Source: Hirsutella rhossiliensis
Lineage: Eukaryota; Ascomycota; Sordariomycetes; Hypocreales; Ophiocordycipitaceae
Assembly (NCBI RefSeq): GCF_020360975.1
Contig: NW_025408667.1
Coordinates: 10,044,001-10,108,000, forward strand
Direction: 5' to 3'
Length of the DNA stretch: 64,000 nucleotides
Shown here: positions 57,060 through 64,000 of the stretch, piece by piece
Position numbering within the stretch: position 1 is the first letter of the stretch
How the letters are laid out: each line of letters starts with the position of its first letter
Notes under the pieces: generated by a model
The model's database searches: none
The model's input: the letters and a program-made list of their open reading frames with translations, nothing else
What the model was told of the DNA's origin: nothing
Position numbers and translations under genes: made by a program

Positions 57060-57740
57060 CCTTTATCCTTTCGGGATATGCTGCTAATAGTATATCTAGT
57101 CGTGTTTAAAAATCCCGTTCTCGTAATTCCGATAAATCGCGTTAACGATCGGAGCTAGCATCCTAGACCGAGATCTACGGTGTTAAAATTATACCTTGCT
57201 CCTATTGTTTTCGGTTAGGCCTAACTTATAAGGTCGGCGAGCGTTCTAATCGGTGTTCCGAATATGCCTCTATAGGCCGTTCTTATAATAGGTGCAATAT
57301 AGCGTCCGCCCGTTCGTTTTATCCCTTTCCTTCCCTATCGTTCTTTTTCGCTAATATTCCTTCTTTTTCTAGTTCGTCGTATTATAAATTAATAGTAAAA
57401 GATTAATTTAGACGAACGGAAAGTAGAGGAAGCGTTAGAGGAAGCGATAGCTCGCTTAGCTTAGATTAGGAAATAGAAGCGTTTCCTAAAGGACCGAGGT
57501 AGTAAGTTATTTTAGCGGGGTATATAAGCTATTAATAAAGAAGATAGTATAACGCGTTCTTCTTAAGACGAATCGGTTCGTTTATTAAATAAGGAAACTA
57601 TTACTATTAGTAAGGTTTAATCGTTTAGTGCCTTAGACGTATTAGACTAGGATGCTATTCTTAGTGACCCTATATTTCCGAGCGAGGGTTCGCCTAGTAG
57701 AACTATCGGAGTAGAGAACTATAGTAGGTTAAGTGCTTAA
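57060..57740 (+). pseudogene. Accessory frame of element F, opposite strand to pol: Cys-rich plus coiled-coil protein
   Basis: Best-preserved copy of the chromovirus accessory frame. At about 57180-57310 the frame reads P-C-S-Y-C-F-R-L-G-L, R-C-S-E-Y and Y-N-R-C-N. That is a C-x2-C cluster in which several Cys survive and others are now Tyr (TGT/TGC to TAT/TAC). A second frame (about 57395-57740) holds a charged helix: E-R-K-V-E-E-A-L-E-E-A-I-A-R-L-A, then F-L-K-D-R-G-S-K-L-F. It ends with TAA at 57738-57740. The frame change near 57330-57395 may be an intron or an indel. The arrangement suggests a small zinc-binding, dimerising protein. It ends inside the pol end on the other strand. Function unknown. 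Confidence 0.62.
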
Positions 57741-57744
57741 GTAG

Positions 57745-60700
57745 TTCCTAGGTATTTTCCTCTAGTCTATATCCCTTCTACTTAATAAGGTATTCTTATT
57801 GCTAACCTTATTTTCTTATATCTAGTATTTGTTTTGCTTTATATTCTTAATCGTTATTGACTTCGATTTTTTCCTATAGTTTAGCGTTTTATAGCGCTAG
57901 TTCTAATAATAAGATATAAAATATCGGGTATATCTATATTATTATTAGTAGCGAAAGTTCGTAGTTAACTTTCGAAATAACCTTCCTAATTTTAAATAGT
58001 CTAAGTTTCTTAAAATCTAATTTATTGCTTAGTCGTTTTATTTTAATATTTCGTCGTATAAGGTAGACTATATCTCCCTCTCGAAAGATTAGTCCCTATA
58101 ATCTTTTCCGATTATAGTAAGTAGACATTCGTTCTCTAACGAATTAAAGTTCTTATTATATTTCTTTATATAATTTTCGTAGCTAATCTACTTATAGTAT
58201 CGCTCGTTCCGCTTATAGTCCTTATCGAGTAACCTTAAATACTTCTAGGTTATATCCGTAATTAGCGTATACTAGTAAGAGCTTAGTTATTTCCGTAACT
58301 AAGCTATTATAAGCTAGTTGCGCTATTAGTAGCTATTTAACCTAATCGTTTTATTCGTAGCTAATATAGTATCGTAAATATTATTTAAGCGTTTAGTTAA
58401 GTCGTTCTATTTATCTATCTATTTATAGGTAGTAAGCTATACTAAGCTTATATTTCGTCCCTAATTATACTATAAGAGCTTGCTAAAACTTAGGTATAAA
58501 TATGCTTCCTCTATTAAAGATAATCTCGTTTAGTAGTCCGTAATTACTAATAATAGTTCGTAGGAATATATATACTAGCTCTTCTATATTGCTTGCTTCT
58601 TTATATAGTAAGAAGTACCCGTACTTCGTTAGTCTATCGGTAATAACGAATATACTATTATACTTAACATTAGTTATAGGTTCTTTTAATAGTAGTAGCT
58701 TTATAATATGGTCGAAAGCTATTAAATCCTATAGTTTCTCTAGTACTAGTAGCGGTTATAATTCTCCGTATAGCTTATATCGTTTAGCTTTACTTCGTGC
58801 GTAAAGTTTATATTCTTTAATAACTTATCGTACTACTTCTTTAAGCTATAGGAAGTTATATTATCGTTTAATCCGTTCTATTATTCTTTAGATTCCCTAG
58901 TATCTATATATTAGATATTCGTATATATCTTATATAACTTTATCTTATAATTCTAGTAGTATCTAGATTTTATTTTTATATATTAGAACTTCTAAATATT
59001 CTATATCGCGTCCGTTTAGTACTTTATATTCTTTTATCTATTTTAGGATCTTCTAGTATATTAAGTCGTCGGGTTATACTTTAAATATTATATTTAGCTA
59101 TCGTTACTAGTAGTTCCCGTTTTCGTTGATTTCTAGGAGCTATCCTTTCGCTATAGGTGCTCCTATATCGTAGTTACTTCGTCGACTAAGGGTATTAGCT
59201 CGACCGTTTTCTATTCCTTTTCTATAGATTATTTCGTAGTCGAATTCCGATAAGTATTTAGCCTATCGGATCTATCGTCCGTTTAACTATTACGTCGTTA
59301 TAAAATATAAGATGTTCTTATAATTTATATAGACCTTAACCTTATATTTACTTCCGAGAAGGTAGTATCGAAATTCCTTAAAAGCTTAAATAATTACGAG
59401 GAATTCTTTATCGTAGATAGGGTAATTAAGTTCTACGCTATATAGCTTTTTTGAGTAGAATGCAATTAGTCGTAGTCTTCCTTTATCGTCCTTCTATCCG
59501 ATTTATACTCCTAGAGCAAAGTCTAATATATCGGTTTCGAGTTCGATTTATCGTTCTAGATCGAAGGTAGTTAAGACTAGTTCTTACGTAATCGTAGTCT
59601 TAATATATTCGAAAGCTTCGTTAGCTTTATCGTCCTATATAAATTCTTTTTCCTTCTTCGTTAAGTCGTATAGTAGTGCTGTAATCGTTCCGAAATCTTT
59701 AATAAATCGTCGGTAATAATTTGCAAATCCTAAGAAACTTTATACGTCCTTAACGTTCTTTAGCGTTAGCTATTCTTTAACTAAGTTAATCTTATCTTAT
59801 TATATTTATATCTCTCTTAGTAAGATCGTATATTCGAGGAAGTCTACTTCCTATATATAGAACTTACTTTTCTCTAGTTTAACTAGTAACTTCGTATTCT
59901 AAAGTACGTAGAGTACCTTATAGACGTGTTCCTTATATTCTTCTAAGGTATCCGAGAAGATTAAGATATTATCTAGATATACTACTATAAAGATATCTAA
60001 GTGTTCGCGTAGGACATTATTAATTATCCGTTAGAAGGTAGCTAGTGCATTTATAAGTCTAAATAGCATTACTAGATATTCGAATAGTCCGAATTTCGTT
60101 CTAAAGGCTATTATCTATTCGTGTCCCTTTTTTATGCGTATTAAGTTATAGGCGCCTTTAAGGTCGAGGGCTATAAACTATTTTTTGCCGTATAGTCGAT
60201 CTCGTAGTTCCGATATAAGCGGTAGTAGTGTTCGGTCCTTTATTATAATATCGTTTAAGCGTCTATAGTCGATAACTAGTCGTAGCTTACCGTTTTTCTT
60301 TAGAATAAATATAACTAGGTAGCCTACTTTAGATATTAACGTTCGTATATATCCTTTTCGTAGATTCTCGTTAAGGTAGTCGCGTAGCGTTTATAGTTAC
60401 TTTTCGTTTAAGTTATAGATCTTATAGAACGTCGGCGTTATTCTATCCTTAAGACAAATTTCGTGGTCCTATTAGCTATATTTAGGTAACCCTATCTCGA
60501 GTTCTTCCTTAAAGAGCTTATCGTATTTCCGGTATTCCTATAGGATGTTCTTTATTCTATCTTATAGGCTTTATTCTTTCCTTTAAGAGCTGGTTTCTCT
60601 TAACTCGAGCTCTTTATTAATTTATTTAAGGTCTTTCCTTAGAGTAGCAATAACTCTTTAGATCTTCGTATTATATCCTTTATTCTATTTATATCGGATA

Positions 60701-63700
60701 CTAGGTTATATAGCCGTATTAGTTAGTACGTAGGTCTTATTAGTCGATTTTATTATATCCGCCGGTTCGGTTACTATCTTCGTTCGTATCGCTAAAGCCC
60801 GTAATAATTTACTTAAACGGTTATCCCTTTTATCCTATTTAGTAGCTAAATCGTCGTAAAATTTTGCTTTCTTCTAAATCTACTAGTCTTAGAAACTTAC
60901 GTCTTCGTCCTAACGTAGCTAGCTAGTTTTCTAGTTAATTAGTAGGTTGCTCTCCTATAGCTATAGAAGCCCTAATATAAGGTCGTGTTCTCTAATATCT
61001 ATAATATCGAAGTTAACTTATTCGTCGTAGCCCTAGATATTAATATCGAGGTAATTAATCTCTATATTAATAATTCCGTTATTATAGTTAAAGGCCTCTC
61101 CTTTGATATTCGTAAGTTTATATAGATCTATCTTATATCTCTATATAAGTTAGTAACGATTAACGACTCTAGGTAAAACGTAATTGCCTATCGCGCTATA
61201 GTCTAAAAGTATACGTACGTAATATCCCGCGATTTAGATATCTAATACTATTTAGTCGCTATAGCTTACCGTTGCTATATATAGGGTCCTTAGATCTTAT
61301 CGTGTTGTACTAGTCTATAGCCCTTTTATAGATAGCGTACCTCGTTTTTTACTTAGTCCTTATTTATTTTATTTAGGTATTCTTCTTCGATTTATTATTA
61401 ATATTGTTTCTTTATATTTTCGTCGCGTAGTATCGTGTCGGGGCTTAAGAGACTGATTTCTTATAGCTAATCGAAGATTTCTTATTTCTTAACGCTATAT
61501 CGTTTATATTATATTGCTTCGTAGTTAATTGCGTACTATACTTCGTAATTCTATTCGTTTTCGTACTAAAGGTCGAGTTTTCGTTCTATATCTTTCTATT
61601 TCGTACGTAGTGTTTTTATATCGATTCTCCCTTAGTCGAATACGGCTTATAGCCTTCGTACGTATTACTAATAATCTTTTAGTGCACCGTTATATCGTTT
61701 ATACTATGCTCGTGCCTTTTCGTATTTATAAACTCTATAGTTCGGGTATACGCATTCGTTATAATCTTCTTTATCGTATTTAATTCGTTGCGTAAGTCTT
61801 TAGAAGATTAATAGTTCGGATGCCTTAGAGCGAGTAGCGCTATGCTATTCCTCTATTTTAGCGTATTTATAGATTTTATATATCTCTAAAAGATATCTCG
61901 TTAATAAACCGTAATTATCGCGGCATTTAAGTAGTATACCGTAATCGGGTTCTAATAATATAACTTAGTCGTTTAGGTAGCGTTAATCGATTTTCTAGTA
62001 GTCTAGTTCTATACTTAGGTAGGGTTTCGAAAGTACTTATCCTTTAAACCTAACCGGGAAGGCGTTGTATTATGCCTTTATCTAGAAGTATATTATATAA
62101 TCTAGGTAGACGTATAATATCTATAAAATATACTTATAGTGCTTATAAGTAAGTAGTATTTATAGATCGTCTTTAAATTCTCCTTATAGTTACTATTCTC
62201 GTTATAGAGCTATAAAGGTATCGACTACGGCGATAGCTATAGCGTAGTCTCCTCCGCGTAGTGCCGGTTAATATCGAATTAATATAGCTTATTAGTTTTC
62301 CGTGAGAATTTAAGGTATTTATTAGGTTCTAATTTTAAGTATTTCTTCGAATTCTTCGAAGTATAGAGCGTGTTCTTTAATCGTAGTATTTTCCCTTAGT
62401 AACGAGGGTAGTAGTATAAGTTCGTTCTCGTCTTCCGTTTCTCTAGGTATTTCTTATTTTTTAGAGCTTATATCGTCGATACTTCGTTATTCCTCTTTAG
62501 GTTATTATCCGAGTTTTATAAGTATAAGGGCTATGTCTATATCTTCTTTATTATATTGTTTATAGACTGCCCGTTGTTATTATCGATTTTTGTTTTATAT
62601 ATCCTCCTAGAATCGTTTGCCGTTTTTCCTAATCTAGTCTTAGGAGACTCCTTTAGGATAGGGGTATTCCGGTTCTACGAATTTAACTTATTTCTATATT
62701 TTAGGATCCCTTCGTTATATTATTATAAGGGTCTTCTTTAGTAGCTTTAGGAACTATCCGGTACCGTTCTTATCGCTTAAGTATACTATATATTCGTCGT
62801 CGTAGTATATAGTCTAACTAAGGAGTTTATGCTTTAGTTCCTATCTATTAGTAGCGTTTAGGTATTTCTTACCTTCTAGGGCTAGTGCTTAGTAGGTTTT
62901 CTTCTCCTTATGAGGTTATCTATATTCTTTAGAGTAATGTCTAGGTTTCCCGTAGTTAAAACACTTTCCTTTGCTTTTCTATGTTATATCTAGATCTATC
63001 CTACCTAGGTTAGTTATATAGGCGTAGGCAATAGGAGTTTCGCGCTTCTTTTTATAGTTAGCGCGTCGGTTAAAGTTATTCCTATAGGAAGGGTTCTAGT
63101 TTCCTCTTCCTTATTTCTTTTCTTAGCGTTGCGTATACTATCTATCGTCGATTCGTACTACTATAGCGATATAGTTTAAGAGGCCGTCGGGTCGATCTTC
63201 CTTATAAAGTTCGTCCTTAACTTCTTCCCTAAGTCCGTCGTAGAATCGCGATATAAGGGGTTTATCGTCCTATTTAAGTTTTAAGGTAACTTAACGGAAT
63301 TTAGCAGTATAGTCCGATACTAAGGTCCTTTATCGGAGTTCTCGAAGTTTCTATTCGGCTTCTCGTTCTTCGTCGGTTGTTCCGAATACCTTCGTAATAG
63401 CTTCTTTAAATCCTTAGAAACTAGCAAAGACTTTGTCCGTTTCGCTATTTCGTTATGCTAGTTAGTTATCGAGATAGTCCCTTATAATAGGTCTAAACTA
63501 AGCGAGTGCCGTTCTAGATAAACAATTTCCTACGTAGAGTACCTTTTTAACCGGGTTTAAAAGTTTTATCAGGTAGAACCGGTAGTAGGCCTTAAGTTAG
63601 GTAAGAAAGTCTTAAAGAGTGCTATAAGTACCGTCGAATAGTCCTAGCTGCTTTAGTTTAACTGCTTCTCTAAGGTCCCTAACTTATCCGTTGCCTCCTC

Positions 63701-63870
63701 CGTTCCTAAGTAACTATACCTTATATCGAAGGGCGATAATTTCGCGTATTATATCCTAAGGCGATATAGTAGCTCTAGAGTTAGTTAATCTAGCTTACTA
63801 TATAGGCATATTAATAGTTACGATATTACTTAAAGTAACGCGGTATTATACTAAATAAGAGCTTTTAACG
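57745..63870 (-). pseudogene. Element F gag-pol, moderately RIP-mutated
   Basis: Minus-strand Gag-Pol. From high to low coordinates: Gag with a zinc knuckle at about 62918-62966 (C-F-N-Y-G-K-P-R-H-Y-S-K-E-Y, from C-x2-C-x4-H-x4-C); protease region (about 60900-61400); reverse transcriptase with Y-L-D-N-I-L-I-F at about 59955-59982; RNase H (about 59250-59620); integrase (about 58130-59200) with its GPY/F-like end near 57990-58100; and chromodomain at about 57745-57880 (EYKAKQILDIRK, then EYLIK.KGY..EENT.ELLKHL). The missing residues fit Trp codons turned to TAG. The product would be a heterochromatin-targeted integrating element; now non-functional. Confidence 0.87.
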
Positions 63871-64000
63871 TATAACGACCGGTGTTATTCCTAAGGGATA
63901 AACCTATCGAGGGGTTTATATTAGTAGATATAATAGGGCGTAGTCTAAGCAATAATAAGTATATTATATTAGTAATAAGTCGGAGGTCATAGACCGTAGA
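63871..64000 (-). repeat. Element F right LTR (5' LTR), cut by window end
   Basis: Begins tataacgaccggtgttattcc and is identical in its first part to 56492 onward. Only the first 130 bp are visible. Confidence 0.88.

Larger units (their letters stand above)
56492..64000 (-). mobile_element. Element F: chromovirus, least RIP-mutated of its family, running off the window
   Basis: Left LTR 56492-56955; the right LTR starts at 63871 and is cut by the window end. Orientation is minus. CG, CA and TG are more frequent than in elements 0, 1, B and E, so it serves as the reference for reading the family. Still, no long frame is intact. Confidence 0.9.

Overview
This window looks like an AT-rich, gene-free compartment of a filamentous ascomycete (Pezizomycotina) genome. 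It is built almost entirely of nested transposable elements, most of them destroyed by repeat-induced point mutation (RIP). The evidence for RIP is direct: the first 600 bases contain no CA and no TG dinucleotide, TA is in large excess, CG survives, and nearly every stop codon in the decayed frames is a TAA or TAG where homologous copies or family motifs call for CAA, CAG or TGG. I found no single-copy host gene and no rRNA, tRNA or CRISPR array.

Layout. (1) 1-832 and 8665-12024: a plus-oriented Ty3/gypsy chromovirus (element 0), interrupted by a complete minus-oriented chromovirus (element 1, 833-8664, 470-bp LTRs, TSD attta). (2) 12025-17736 and 49096-50854: a second gypsy family (element C, minus), split by a complete chromovirus (element B, 17737-49095, 450-bp LTRs). 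(3) Element B carries two Ty1/copia elements. Copia-1 (18239-27736, TSD acctt) is almost free of RIP and is itself interrupted inside its reverse transcriptase by a hAT DNA transposon (19865-23182, perfect 8-bp TSD). Copia-2 (33120-47154, TSD attat) is heavily mutated and interrupted by a third gypsy family (element D, 35802-43610, 257-bp LTRs, TSD tagct). (4) 50855-54816: a truncated chromovirus (element E) carrying a solo copia LTR and a copia LTR fragment. (5) 54817-55898: an inverted end fragment of the element C family (C'). (6) 55899-56491: a decayed fragment resembling the region upstream of the helicase in fungal Helitron proteins. (7) 56492-64000: a less mutated chromovirus (element F) that runs off the window. 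Two copies of a 568-bp solo-LTR-like element (S) sit at 9176-9743 and 16458-17025.

How the parts work. Copia-1 encodes Gag, then, in the same frame after one amber codon followed by CAA CTA, protease, integrase, reverse transcriptase and RNase H. Its primer site matches the anticodon arm of initiator tRNA-Met, as in Drosophila copia. The chromoviruses encode Gag with a zinc knuckle, reverse transcriptase with a YLDD-type motif, integrase and a C-terminal chromodomain. A recurring oddity is that three distinct gypsy families (0/1/B/F, C and D) each carry an extra decayed reading frame between the pol end and the 3' LTR, on the strand opposite to pol. In two of them, and possibly all three, it would encode a cysteine-rich protein; the chromovirus version also has a charged coiled-coil segment.

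Coordinates of LTRs and insertions with target-site duplications were read from the sequence. Domain limits inside RIP-mutated pol regions are approximate.
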